A DNA stretch of 64,000 nucleotides from Geosiphon pyriformis (GCA_016748015.1 JAAOMT010000295.1:1308604-1372603), one strand, 5' to 3'; counted from the first letter of the stretch, positions 48,617 to 59,986 are shown. Made by a program: numbers and translations. The notes: a model not told the origin generated them from the letters alone.

Positions 48617-50173
48617 TTACCAGTTTAAAGGCTGATAAACAGTGGCTTCAACTAGAAGATCCTCTTTAAAGAAATTGATGTTGGCATGATTGGGTCTTTG
48701 ATTGGAGACATTATTGTTGTTGTTTGGTTTATTGTTTTGGTTGTTATTGTTTCTGAAAGCTGGAAGAGGCAGTGGAAGATTGTTACAATCTCTTGAATAA
48801 TGTTCAGTTAATCTACAATGATAGCACACAAGTGGGCCATGATTTTGCTGTCTTTGATAGGGAGGTTGCTGGGGCTGGATAAAACGAAGTTCATATTTAG
48901 GTCTTGGTGGTTGCTGGTTATCTCTGACTGCTTGTGCCAACAGTTCTAATAACCAGGCAAGGTTAGCTGTGAGTTTATCTATTAATTGTTCATTTGGGTC
49001 TTTGGTTTGGGCAGCAAAAGAAGTAGTAGCTATTTGAAGAGCAGGGGCCATAACAGAAGCAGGAGTAAAAACTGGAAGTGTGGATCCCAGATGCATCCTT
49101 TGGTTATCTTCAATTCTTTGGGTGAGTTCAATAGTCATGTCTATTGTAGGGTTGTCTTTCAGAGCCAAGAGAGGCCAAAGAGCATAAGATAAGTCAGTTC
49201 TCAATCTTTTTGTAAAGAAATGAATTTTTTGTTCTTCTGTCCAGTTTCTTCTAGAGTCTACTTGCTTGATTAACTTTCTGATTGCTTTGGCATATTTGGT
49301 TACAACTTCACCAGGATCTTGGGTTCTTCTTTCTAATTCTATGTGCCACTTGGATATCAAGATTGGAGTTCTGAACTTGTTTTCAAACCAGGTTGTGAAA
49401 GAGATGTTGTTTTCTTCAGCATTTGCTGACATCCATCTAATAATTCTTTGATGGGCATTAGCATCAGTTTCCTGTGAGAACCAGGTAGCAGGAGAGCCTT
49501 GGAGGTAGCCACCAACAATTTGAAACTTGTACTCATCATCATATTGGTTGGCTGTAGCAGCTCTCTCAAAGTTATCCAACCATTCAATTGGATCTTGGGC
49601 ATCACCTTTGAATAATGGTAATGGGGTGTTGTTTCTTCATCCTAAAGCAGTCTGTATACTTTGGAGAGCAATCAGAATGTTTTGTTGCAGAGGGTCTTGA
49701 GCCATTGGTTCAGGTGTAATTGTTTGTGTGGAGTGTTCTAATTTACTTGAAAAAAGATCAAAAACAGGAGCAGTTTGATAGCTTTCTTCTTCTGTTTCAA
49801 GAGGAGTTTCTGTTGATTGATGAGCAGCAATCCAAATGTGGATTTGATGATTTAGATATTCAAAATTAGGGGGCTGTTGTTCAAAGGTTGCAGAATATAA
49901 AAGCTGATTGATACTGTTGTTTCTTCCTTCAAAGTTGTTTTCAAAATAAGCTTGGTCAAAGTAATAGATTGTATAAGCTGTGTAGGTTTCAGCTAAATGC
50001 TTGTTTAAGAACCAGTTCCAAAAGTCTTGGAATTGTCTGCTGGATTGTTCTTCAATGGGAAAGCAAATCAAGCAGGAAAGCAAAGAATTGAGTTCAATAA
50101 AGTCTAGATCATTTTTGTTGTGTGCTTTAAAGTGTTCTTCTGATTGTTGTGGCAGGTATAAATAATCACCCAT
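48617..50173 (-). pseudogene. Inner gypsy gag with one in-frame stop
   Basis: One frame from ATG 50173 to TAA 48617, broken only by a TGA at 49637-49639 (codon 179), where CGA is the likely original. Before the stop lies an acidic, Gln-rich N-terminus (MGDYLYLPQQSEEHFKAHNK). After it come the retrotransposon gag core (PLFKGDAQDPIEWLDNFERA; QGSPATWFSQ; RTQDPGEVVTKYAKAIRKL), a Pro/Gln-rich linker, a CCHC zinc knuckle CYHCRLTEHYSRDC (about codon 450) and an Asn-rich tail. The product would be the capsid/nucleocapsid protein that packages element RNA. Either the stop is a recent knock-out or it is read through. Confidence 0.8.
48623..48629 (-). promoter_or_regulatory. Candidate -1 ribosomal frameshift site (T TTA AAC)
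   Basis: On the minus strand the heptamer TTTAAAC lies in the gag frame as T|TTA|AAC, one codon before the gag stop (TGG TAA). A -1 slip changes to TTT AAA CTG GTA, which is exactly the frame that stays open into protease. This is the classical X XXY YYZ arrangement. A weak TCTC/GAGA hairpin could form shortly downstream; I cannot judge a pseudoknot by eye. Confidence 0.65.
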
Positions 50174-50206
50174 ACAATAGAAAACAAAGTGGATTTTGAC
50201 AACTTT

Positions 50207-50221
50207 ACAGGAAGCACCACT
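50207..50221 (-). other. Primer-binding site of the inner gypsy
   Basis: A few bases inside the 5' LTR the minus strand reads TGGTGCTTCCTG, which begins with the TGG needed to pair with a tRNA CCA end. A tRNA ending GGAAGCACCA would be the primer. The outer element has TGGTGTTCTT at the same place, which differs by C-to-T changes only. Confidence 0.55.
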
Positions 50222-50225
50222 TTTA

Positions 50226-50962
50226 TGTTATGGGTTAGAGTAACAAGCTAATGGATAGCAAGGAAGAACAGGATTGTAGAGTAATGGAAATAATCAAAGG
50301 GAATTCAACTTCAAAGAGCAAATTAAATGAGTAAGGATTCAATGTGCGAGATTAGTCTCATAAAATATCTTAGTTGCTATTCTTTTCAAGGATAACCGGA
50401 GAATCTGAAGGTAGAGGGATAGTCCATACTATCAACAATTAATCACTGCTGGTATTAATTCTATGCCTTCACTTTGGCACTCTTAGAATTCAATATTAGG
50501 TATCAATTTGTGCTCTTCAGTCACGTTTATACAAATAGTCTTCAAATACTACAATTATTCAAACAGAAAAAGGCCAACAAATAATTTTTTATCCTAAGAT
50601 GTTCGGATACTTGAAGATAAGAAAAGAGAAATTAGCGATAAGAAAGTGATTAAGATGAAATTGTTATTTTATTTATTTGATTCTTGTCTGAGAAATGATT
50701 TTCTATAGCTAAGAGACTCATTACTTATATATCTGTTGAAAGTGATCAACAACCAGGTCAATGACTAGGTCAATGATTAGGTCAATAATTAAATCAATGA
50801 TTAAGTCATTAATCAAGTCAATAATCAGGTCAATGATTAGGTCAACAGTCAGGTTATTGATCAGGTCAATGATCACTATCTAAAAATAGAATGGCTAATT
50901 ATATGACATCAATGGCTAATACATGTAATAACTAATAAAAATTATGGATTTCAATCATAACA
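50226..50962 (-). repeat. Inner gypsy 5' LTR
   Basis: 737 bp with ends TGTTA and TAACA. It is longer than the 3' LTR (689 bp), mainly through extra units of the GATTAGGTCAAT-type tandem repeat at about 50745-50875. Nearly all other differences between the two copies are transitions. Confidence 0.88.
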
Positions 50963-51150
50963 ATATAACTATATAAAATAATTAGTATAGAATTGGTTAT
51001 TCTACTTATAAGTTCAGCAGTTCAAATTATAGAGAATAATTTAAAAATAAATTCAGTTATCAGAGATTCAATTGCTTATAAAAAACATAAATTAACAGCA
51101 AACAGACATTAACAACATTCAAAAAAAGAAACCAAAAATTTCTGGTAATA
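50963..51150 (+). repeat. Outer gypsy 5' LTR, right piece
   Basis: It aligns with 60743-60930 of the 3' LTR. It starts with the ATAT duplication produced by insertion of the inner gypsy and ends TCTGGTAATA, where the 3' LTR has TCTAATAACA. Confidence 0.85.
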
Positions 51151-51151
51151 T

Positions 51152-51166
51152 TTGGTGTTCTTTTAT
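51152..51166 (+). other. Primer-binding site of the outer gypsy (decayed)
   Basis: TGGTGTTCTTTTATG follows the 5' LTR end after two bases. It matches the inner element's site if three C-to-T changes are allowed, so both elements probably use the same tRNA primer. Confidence 0.5.
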
Positions 51167-51719
51167 GAATTAATACAGCAACAACAACTTCAAAGTAATG
51201 ACCATACTTAACATAATAACTTTAAAGTACTATTAATTAATTTATATTCACTGTAAACAAAGATTTAACATTCAAAATAGAATTAAAGTTTTTAAGAAAT
51301 TATTATACCAATATATTAAAAACTGTGTTAACAATTATTTTTTTGAAAATTATAACATTTCAGAAGTTAGAGACAACTTTTATGAAAACTTAATACATTA
51401 TTTTTGCTTAGAAACAAAAGACTTTAATATTAAAACACTTGACATTTATTTTTAAGAACTCAACTTTAATATTATTTAATATTGTAAAGAAAAATACTTA
51501 ATACAATCTTAATATTTTTTAAACATAAAATTAGAGCTTAAAAATAACAACAACAAAAAACAAAAACAAAAACAAAACTCAAAAACAATCCACAACACAC
51601 TAAAAATAACTGCTAAATACTTATAAACATTTGAAAAAAGAATTAATATCGGATTATTATTCTTTATTATATCATATCTAATTTTATTTGCTCAACTGCA
51701 AACACCCAATTTATTTTTT

Positions 51720-52910
51720 ATCTTGTTTTTGACTCTGAAAAATTTTATCTTACCAAAAAGCCCAACACAACAGCCTGAACAAACTTTTATTAGCACAAAC
51801 TTTTTTAACTTTCTAACAAAAAATCAAAGTAACTACTCTGACAACAATAAAAACACTTCTGAATTTACTGAGAAAAAAACTGTTGAAAACAAAAATACAG
51901 AAAAAATGGCAATTACTTATATCACAAAAATTATTGAATTTACTAGAAAAAATGCAGACACCAGTCCACAAAAATAGTTCAACAAAATTCAGAAAGCAGG
52001 AAATGCAAATAGATAAAATACAGCAATAATATTAAAAATAATTCTTTATTTTCTTCAAAAAACTACAAACAAATAGTTAAAAAACTTAAATGTATTCTTT
52101 GGAATCTAAAAAGCATTCAAAGATGCTTTTCTGAAACAATTTACCAACAACAATACCTTTATTATTCTTTGAAACTAATTTTAAATATCAAACAAAAATT
52201 CTTTGAATTTGTTATAACCTATTTTAAGAAATTTAACAAACTTTTCTAACAATTTAACAATTAAAAACCAATAAATATTACCCTAATTCTTAAATTTTGG
52301 ACCAATTTATAGCCAAATTAAAAAATAAATTAATCAAAAAAGTTTGTTTTTATGACTTAACAAACTTAATTACAGCTATTTGACATATAAAAAACTATAA
52401 AATAACAATAAAAGAAACAAATTACACCAAATTTGTTAACCTTACAATTGACAAAACCAGCTTAATAGCTAAAGAGAAAATTGATTAACTTGCAAAAAAA
52501 GTTGAAAACTATTTTACCAACCAATAACAATAGCAATAACAAAGATATCAGCCATTCTAAAAATACAATCAAAATAATTTTTTATTATTATCAAACAACC
52601 AATCTCAAAGCTGTTATTATTGTGGAATTTTGAAACACTAAAAACAAGATTGCTGAAAAATACAAAGAGATCAACAATCAAAAAACAATTAATATTATTT
52701 CCAATCTTAGCAATTTTACTATCAATTTCTACTACTAACTTATTATTTACCAAGATCTTAATATTGAAACAATTACTATTCATCTGTTTTACAACCTATT
52801 TAACAACAATATTTATAACTACCAGTTCAGCAATATTAAGTATTTGTTCAAAAATTAATTTAGCAAAACCAATTCACACTTTAAAATTAATTTGCAACAA
52901 ACAATAACGG
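51720..52910 (+). pseudogene. Outer gypsy gag remnant with zinc knuckle
   Basis: The frame is broken by many TAA/TAG. An N-terminal piece reads SPTQQPEQTFISTNFFNFL. A zinc knuckle survives at about 52612-52653 as CYYCGILKH, a stop, then KQDC, i.e. C-x2-C-x4-H-x4-C. Gln-rich stretches after it are converted to strings of stops. It encodes no product today. Confidence 0.65.
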
Positions 52911-53199
52911 ATTCAATTCCAATAACTAATTAGTTTTTCAAAATCTAGCTCAACAAAAACCCAATTATTATTATATACAATCTAGCTATTTCACAATACC
53001 AAAAAAATCAGATTTCTAGTAAATAGTACTTTCTGAAAATAAAGCTGCAGTTTCAAGATAAAACTCTTTTAGTAATACTATTTTATCAGCTCAAATTGCC
53101 TTAAATACCAATCTTTCCAATATCTTTCTATTTAAATTCAAAGCCAATGAATAATTATTCTTATTCAGTAATGTAGCAATTATAAAACAAAAGACAATT

Positions 53200-53310
53200 A
53201 CAGCAATATACACTAAAGTTAAAATTAAAGAGAAACCAATTCAGTTAATCTTAGACAGTAAATCTATTAAAAACATTATTATTTACTAGTTAATACAACA
53301 GCTATAATGA
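53200..53310 (+). pseudogene. Outer gypsy protease remnant
   Basis: KPIQLILDSKSIKNIIIY is the retropepsin active-site segment. Again it has DSK (53254-53262) and not the usual DSG or DTG, as in the inner element. Flanks are full of stops. Confidence 0.6.
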
Positions 53311-55469
53311 AATATTAACAGATTTGCTCAAACAGTCATTATTATAATAGATAATATAAAAAACACCAGTAGAAGAAATTGACAATTTTTTATTTACCAT
53401 TGATGGAATCATTATTCTAATTAAAATTTTTGTTATGAATACATTCTAATACTAAGATTTTGTCAAAAATAATTGACTCCTTAAAGCCAATGCAAACTTA
53501 GATTAGGAAATCCAAGAACTCAAAATCTTATACCAAAGACAATATATCAGAGTACTTGCTATTTGTTAAAAAAAGTCTCTGTGTTTGAATTTGAAAAAGA
53601 AAAAAAATGCCAATTATCGAAACTTATATAGCTTTTGAATCAACATTTAATTAGACCAAAGAAACAGAACAAAAATTTTTCGAAGAAACTAATAGTTAAA
53701 ACAAAGTTTAATATTCTAAACCAGAACTATAAAAACAATAATCTTATATTCTACATAAATGTAAAGACTACAACAAAAAGCTTTTATTAATAGAAACTTG
53801 TATATTACCAAAAAAATACAAAACATGTACTTGCTATTACTATAAGACTTACTACTAAAAACAATTTAAATATCCCAAATAAAATGAGTAATAGAACAAC
53901 ATTTTTTGTTTTACATATAGAGAACTACTACTAAAAGAATACAATTAAATTGATCTTATAATAAAAAAAAGAGTTTGTGATTAGACCTGTTAATATGTCT
54001 TATCAATTGCAAAAAAAGTTTGCAGAAAAATTTTTTTTAATACAGCATATAATAATGCTTTAAACAAATTCTATTATTATTTATATAATGCAAAAATAAT
54101 TTATAAACTGACTATAGTTTTGATTAATAGAAAAATCCAAAAAGACATTTACCAAATGAAAAAAGTTGAATACATTAAATACACTTTTGAAATCGCTAAA
54201 TACAACTACAAAGATAAAGTAAAAGTATATTACCAAATTGCAAACCACACTTATCTGACCAAAAAAGCTCAAATTTATTGATTAGAGCAAATAAACATTT
54301 AACTATGCAAAAAATGTGCCATGTCTTGTAATAACCAATAATGTTTGGAATGTTATGCTCTTAGTATTCTTTTGTCCAGTAAAAATGACAAGTACAAAAT
54401 CGAATTTAGAAAATCTAAGTCAGAAGAAAAAATTACAACAATTTCAATTAATTTTACTAAAAATTAGCCTGCCATGCAATTCAAGTATTTTGACAATAAT
54501 AGTCAAAATACCAAGCCAAAAAAAGCTCATAAAAATAATACAATATATGATTTATAATATCTAAGAAAAGATACTTTGATTCTCTAACCTAAGTTCTTAA
54601 CAAAAATTAATCTCAGAATTGCTCTTAAAATACTACCAAAAGTAATAATTTAAATTACTTTTCAATTATTTTTGGCCAGCAAAAAAATCAATATTAAAGG
54701 AAAAATTATAGATGCAGAATACACTAAAGATATTACAATCATGCTACAAAATAAAATTAATAAACTATTTAAGATTAAACATGCTAAAAAAATTGTTCAA
54801 GTAATTTACTTACTTTTAATTAACATTTTGGATTTATAATCAGTTAATTAAAGAAAACAATTAGACAAAAGTAATAGAAAAACTCAAAGTTTTGATTCAA
54901 CTGAACAGTTTATAGTTCCAGTAAATATAGCTCTTAATACACAAAAAGAATCTTATCAGATTCTTTGATTTTTTTAACCAATTACCATTTTATCTTTTAG
55001 AAAACATTATGAAATTTACATTCACCCAAAACCAACTACCATCCAACAAATTATTGAATCAAATAAACAGATTTGTTTAACAAATAAATCTTAATTTTAA
55101 ACATTTATATTTCAAAAAAAATGAAAAAATTCTGAATTACATTTTATAATTCCAACAAACATTCCATTATTTTATTAAATAGATTAAAAATTAAAATCAT
55201 ACATAGCAATATCTTCCAGAATGAAATCTTTCAAACTGTTTATAATTTTATTAAAATCGTAAATTATACACTATTTCCAAATTCAAACATTATTTCTAGT
55301 ACCAAAAACTATTATATTATAGAGAAAAAACTTTTTCAAATCAATATGGGTCTCTTAAAATCCCAACAACAAAAAAAATTGAAAAAATTAATTGTTGAAT
55401 ATGCTAATATATTCATCAAAGACAATAATAATCTCAAAAAAACTAATATTGTGCAACATTAAATTCACA
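53311..55469 (+). other. Outer gypsy protease-to-RT interval, decayed
   Basis: It lies inside the outer gypsy. Only short fragments remain, such as VSVFEFEKEKKC near 53.58 kb and several Cys-containing stretches at about 53.8-54.35 kb. No domain can be named. A Cys-rich region at this place might correspond to the Cys module of the inner element, but the alignment is not convincing. Confidence 0.4.
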
Positions 55470-57720
55470 CAAAAAATGTTCTATCAAAAGACTAACAAGT
55501 CTATCAAGTTTTACTTGCCAGCCACCAATTCATAAAAAAAAAGTGCAATAAATGCTTAACAAAAGTTTTATACAATCATCAAAAAATCTCTGAACTTTAT
55601 TAGTGGTCTTTTTTAAAAAAAAAATAAGAAAATCAGATTTTATGTAAATTATTGTCAACTAAATAGTATTACAATTAGAGATGTTTATTCACTTCCAAGT
55701 AGAGTTTTAATGTTTGGTCTGATTTGGTTTGAGTTTGATTAAACTACTGAATTGAATTGAATTCAAACAGAAAATTTGACAAAATTTCAAACTTGAACTC
55801 AAACCAGACTTAAAATTATCAAACTTAAATTAAATCCAAACATATACAACAAGTCTGGTTCAAGTTTGGTTCGAAGTTTATAAATATGTTATAAAATTTT
55901 TTATTATTAACATTAATAGCAGTTATTACAAAAAACTAAAGCAGTTTTCTAGTTAAATTGGCCAAAAATCATAAAAAAAATAACAATTTTACCTGTTAAA
56001 ACATTTCTTAAATTAACTTGCAATTTTTCTGGTTATTTTGTTTTTTTTATAATATTTTCTTATTGTAACATATAATGTTTAGTAAAAAGTTTCTAAATAG
56101 CACTATAAGAATTTGAGAATGCCCAAAGTTTTACCAAAAAATGATTTATGTACATATTTTGAGACTGTATATTTAGCTGTTTTTTTTTTATTCATTTAAA
56201 TTTATCAAAATAGTCTTATACTTCAATATAAAAACTATATTTACTAAATATATTAATATTTGAACTATTTGGATTATCAAATTTTATTATTTCGAATTTT
56301 GAATCTTTAGTAACATTGAATAATGCCAACAATAAATTTATTTTGGTAAGTTAAAAAGTAGAATTTTTTACATATATATTTTTATATACCTCTTTAACTG
56401 ATTATAATAATTAAACAAAATAATAATTAATAAACAAATAGTACAAGTTATATTTTTTTTTAATTTCATTGAACTTGAACAAGTTTATAAACTTCAAACC
56501 AAATTCAAATTAAACTCAAACTTATTAAAAAAGTTTAATATTAAACTCAAACCAAACCTACTTTGAAAAATTGGTTTAGTTTAAATTTAGTTTATAATTT
56601 AAACCAAACTTAAACAACACCTAAAGTTTGGTTTGGTTTGGTTTGATCAAAACTCTATTTTCAAAAATTGACAATATGCTAAATGATCTTGGAAAAGCCA
56701 AGTTTTTCTTAACTTTAGACTTAAAAAAAAATATTAACAAGTCAAAATAAATCTTAAAAATCACTTAAAAACAGCATTTACTATATAAAAAAAACTATGA
56801 GTTTAATGTTATGCCATTTTAACTTTGCAATGTACCAGTAATATTTTAAAGACTCATGAATATTGTTTATGAAAAACTCTTATAACAATCAGTAGTTATT
56901 TATCTTAATAATACTAATGTCTACTTATCAAGTTTCAAAGCTTATCTAATCTATTTGCAAAAAATTTTTCAATAATTACAGAAAGCAGAATTGAAATTAA
57001 ACATTGAAAAATGTTATTTCAAAAAAACAAGTTTAATTTTTTTTGAACATATTGTTAGTAAAAATGAAGTGCAATCCAATCCAAAAATAATTAGTGCTGT
57101 TAAAAACTTTTAGGTTTTCCAAAATATTATAGAACTAAAAGAATTTATAGGATTAATTTTCTATTACCAAAAGTTTATTAAAAAAATTTTTGAAATCATT
57201 AAACTACTTAACTATCTAATTAATAAAAATATTAAATATTAATAGATTTAAGTCTAACAGCAAATATTTGATATTCTCAAAAAAAAACTCATTACTATTT
57301 TAATTCTTATTTATCTTAACTTTAACAAAAAATTCTAGTTAGTCATTAATATTTTATATACAGCTTTTGGTACTATCTTATTATAATTAAATATCAATAG
57401 CAATAAGCAAATAATTACATATGTCAGTAGAATATTTAAGCCAATAGAACTCAAATATGGCTTAATTAAATTAAAAACAGCAGCTATTATCTAAGCTTTC
57501 AAACACTTTTAACAATACTTTAGAAATAAATCTTATTTCAATATTATTATTGATAATATTGCCCTTAAATAGCTCAATAAGAAAAGCTTTAAACTCAGTA
57601 TAAAACAATTTTAATGGACTGATTTTTTAGCTAATTACAAATATATTATGCATCACAAATTAGAAAAATTACACATAAATATTGATAGTCTTTTCAGAAT
57701 AAAGCAAGATTAGAATCTAT
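55470..57720 (+). pseudogene. Outer gypsy reverse transcriptase and RNase H, split and decayed
   Basis: The RT begins near 55540 (MLNKSFIQSSKNL) and reads KIRFYVNYCQLNSITIRDVY up to about 55699. It is then interrupted by a 958-bp insertion and resumes near 56667 with KIDNMLNDLGKAKFFLTLDL and NYEFNVMPF, stop, LCNVPVIF, stop, RLM. The catalytic YxDD is YLNN at 56901-56912 (two G-to-A changes). LKEFIGLIFYYQKFIKKIF and weak RNase H similarity follow to about 57.7 kb. Stops stand at expected Gln, Trp and Gly positions. Confidence 0.75.
55700..56657. mobile_element. Non-coding insertion with short terminal inverted repeats
   Basis: The ends are TAGAGTTTT and AAAACTCTA, with flanking TA possibly the target duplication. 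Both ends contain clusters of TTTGGTTTG and TCAAACC motifs that can pair into sub-terminal hairpins. The interior has no open frame. The RT reading of the outer gypsy is continuous apart from this block (RDVYSLPS to KIDNML), so it is a secondary insertion of a non-autonomous DNA-type element. Confidence 0.6.
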
Positions 57721-57889
57721 ACTAATAATTCAACAATTTAACAAACAAATTAATAATAAAACAATGAATCCTGAAAACTACAACAATATCAAAAACTATT
57801 TAAAGACTTTTAACATACCAGAAAATTAGTTTTTAGTTAAAAAACACCAACTACAAAACCAAATAAAGTAATACTTTATTCATTACAAC

Positions 57890-58990
57890 AAAATTTATTA
57901 CTAAAATCGCAAAAACCCAACAAATTTATTCAAATTAATTCAACAAAATAAAAATAAAACCATTTTATATAACATATATACAGATTTTTTATTAGCACAC
58001 TTAAGAAAAAATAATACTATTCAAAGAATACTTGAACATTATTTTTGGTTGTACATGTATTAAGACATTTAACAATATATAAAATTATGTAATAGTTGTC
58101 AAAAAAAAAAACTCATCTTATTGAATCTTTAAATTTAATCAAAGTTGAACAATTTTTTGATAAAGTGAAAATTAATTTAGTTGGATTATTATCTATCACA
58201 ACCCAAAAAAACCATTATATTGTAATTGTAGTAGATTATCTTATTTAATAGTCTAAAACCAGAGTTATTTAAAAAGCAAATGCAAAATCAATAACAAATT
58301 TCATCTATGAAGACATTATTTGTAGACATAAATGTCCAATTAAACTCTTATCTAATCAAAAAACATATTTGTGAACAACTTGATACAAAAAATTTGTTAA
58401 CAATTTAAGATCAAAAATTCTTATAATTATTTTATTATTTTTAAACAAATGAATTAGTAAAACAGTTTAACTGAACATTATATGAATTATTAATCAAAGT
58501 TTTAACTAATTTTGAACAGAAAAAAAATATTTTTATTTCATTAGTGTTACTAGTATACAGAACACTAAAACAAGATATTATAAAACACATATTATTCGAT
58601 CTGATCTATAAAAAAATAAGAATGTTACCAATTAACTTCATGATAAAAACATACTTAATACAGCAAATCAACAAAAAAAACTTTCAAAAGACACTTTAAT
58701 AAAGAGTCTATATCTTGTTTAGTACTTTAAAAAAATAATAATAAATAGCAGCCACTTATATTGAATACTTTCAAGCTTAACAAAAAGAATGGCATAACAA
58801 CAAATTATTACCAGTTACTAATGAATTCAAAATTGAAAACAAAGTTTTTCTACACAGAATTAAGACAAAAAAACAATAAAATAAAAAATTCGAGCATAAA
58901 TAGAATAGATCATTTTATATTCACAAAATTTTAAACAATGAATTATACAAATTAAGACTTAATAACAAAATTCTAGCCAAAGTTGCATAT
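57890..58990 (+). pseudogene. Outer gypsy integrase remnant
   Basis: Clear core motifs survive between stops: KVKINLVGLLSITTQKNHYI, VVVDYLI, then NFIYEDIICRHKCPIKLL at about 58.13-58.35 kb. In the C-terminal part are EWHNNKLLPVTNEFKIENKV and LNNELYKLRLNNKILAKVAY. The order and spacing match a Ty3/gypsy integrase. It is inactivated by many TAA codons. Confidence 0.7.
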
Positions 58991-59325
58991 TAATTAAAGC
59001 ACTATCATTTCAGAAATAATTCTGAATTATTAATTTCACAAATTGGTACATATTTTCTGTTAATTAATTTCAAAGATATTTTTTGACATCTAGAATCAAT
59101 AGTTATAATAGAACAATAACCAAACTTAAATATTTAATTTACTATTATCATAATATTTTTTTAATAATATACAAATATAAAAACAAAAATAGTAAATAAT
59201 TACAAAAAAAACCCAAAATTAAAAAAGATATAAAAATCTTATACTTAAAAATATTTTTTTATTTTTCATTTCAATTTTTTTTTCAAATTTAGTCTTAATT
59301 TAATTACTTTTATCATGATTATTCC

Positions 59326-59771
59326 TTGAAACATTCAATAAATATTCCAAAAATTAATGTAAGCTTTAAAACACTCTTTGACTTATTCATAAAAATTAAT
59401 GAAGATCAAATTAATTATACTCAAAAGGAAACTATAATGCCAATAGTAAATAATTCTCAGAATTATTACCCTTATAGAAAAAACACAAGAAGTTTTTGTA
59501 GAATTCAATTGCCAAAACTTTAGAAACAGGCTTTAAAAAAATCTTTTATTTGCCTCTTTTGACATTTTACCAAATGCTACAACTTAACAAAAGCTTCAAT
59601 TTTTTTTTAATAAACAAAGCCAAGAATATACCTCTATCTTTAGATATTTTCATATCAGGAAAACATTTTATGAACGGAAACTGGAACTTAAAACAACAAA
59701 CTTTACTTTCGAAGCTATACAAAAACAAATTCACAACAAATTCAAGACAACAGCTAGACCAACAAACTTAG
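59326..59771 (+). pseudogene. Post-integrase frames of the outer gypsy
   Basis: Two consecutive frames, 59326-59523 (65 codons) and 59550-59771 (73 codons), lie between integrase and the 3' LTR, where the inner element carries its extra ORF. I see no sequence similarity to that ORF. They are less damaged than the pol region, which hints at a former coding sequence, but they could be chance frames. Confidence 0.35.
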
Positions 59772-59969
59772 AGCAGCCTTTAAACTTTATGATCTATTCA
59801 ATACTTGTAAAAACATTCTACAGAATTTAATACTCCAATTAATAAAAATTTAATATATTGGCAAACTTACAAAACTGAAATTTTAACAATTTTTAGACCA
59901 TATTATGTTAATCATTTTGGATTATTATTTTAATATTACAGATAGTACTTGGACTTTAATAGAACTCAG

Positions 59970-59986
59970 TCTTGAGGAGGAGATTA
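59970..59986 (+). other. Polypurine tract of the outer gypsy
   Basis: CTTGAGGAGGAGATTA directly precedes the 3' LTR start TGTTACC and fixes the element's + orientation. Confidence 0.65.

Larger units (their letters stand above)
44558..48629 (-). pseudogene. Inner gypsy pol (protease, RT, RNase H, integrase), interrupted
   Basis: The frame is open from the slippery site at 48629 and is in the -1 frame relative to gag. Protease: LILDSKSSVSVIAKHFL near 48.11 kb, with DSK at 48114-48122 where D-S/T-G is usual. A Cys module is at 47457-47516. Reverse transcriptase (about 47.24-46.6 kb): FCVDYHQLNAI, VMPFGLTNSP and the catalytic YLDD at 46735-46746. RNase H: ILYTNASGFELGTVLSQ and LVITDYQALVW, about 46.5-45.95 kb. 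Integrase: an HHCC-like region near 45.7-45.5 kb, core motifs DRIGINVVGS, DYLTKW and ERFNRTL, and a C-terminal domain ending at 44558. Interruptions: stops at 47805, 46711, about 46540, 46138, 45937, 45587 and about 45480, mostly explained as Trp (TGG) or Gln (CAA/CAG) codons hit by C-to-T on either strand, plus a frameshift near 47380. It is inactive as it stands. Confidence 0.85.
43202..50962 (-). mobile_element. Inner Ty3/gypsy retrotransposon, nearly complete
   Basis: A 7761-bp element inserted in the 5' LTR of the outer gypsy. LTRs of 689 and 737 bp frame, on the minus strand, a primer-binding site, gag, pol (protease, Cys module, reverse transcriptase, RNase H, integrase), an extra ORF and a polypurine tract. 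The target-site duplication is ATAT (43198-43201 and 50963-50966). The paralogous 3' LTR of the outer gypsy shows the empty site ACAT at 60743-60746. The two LTRs differ mostly by transitions, and gag and pol contain a handful of nonsense changes, so it is no longer autonomous but is much younger than its host element. Confidence 0.9.
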
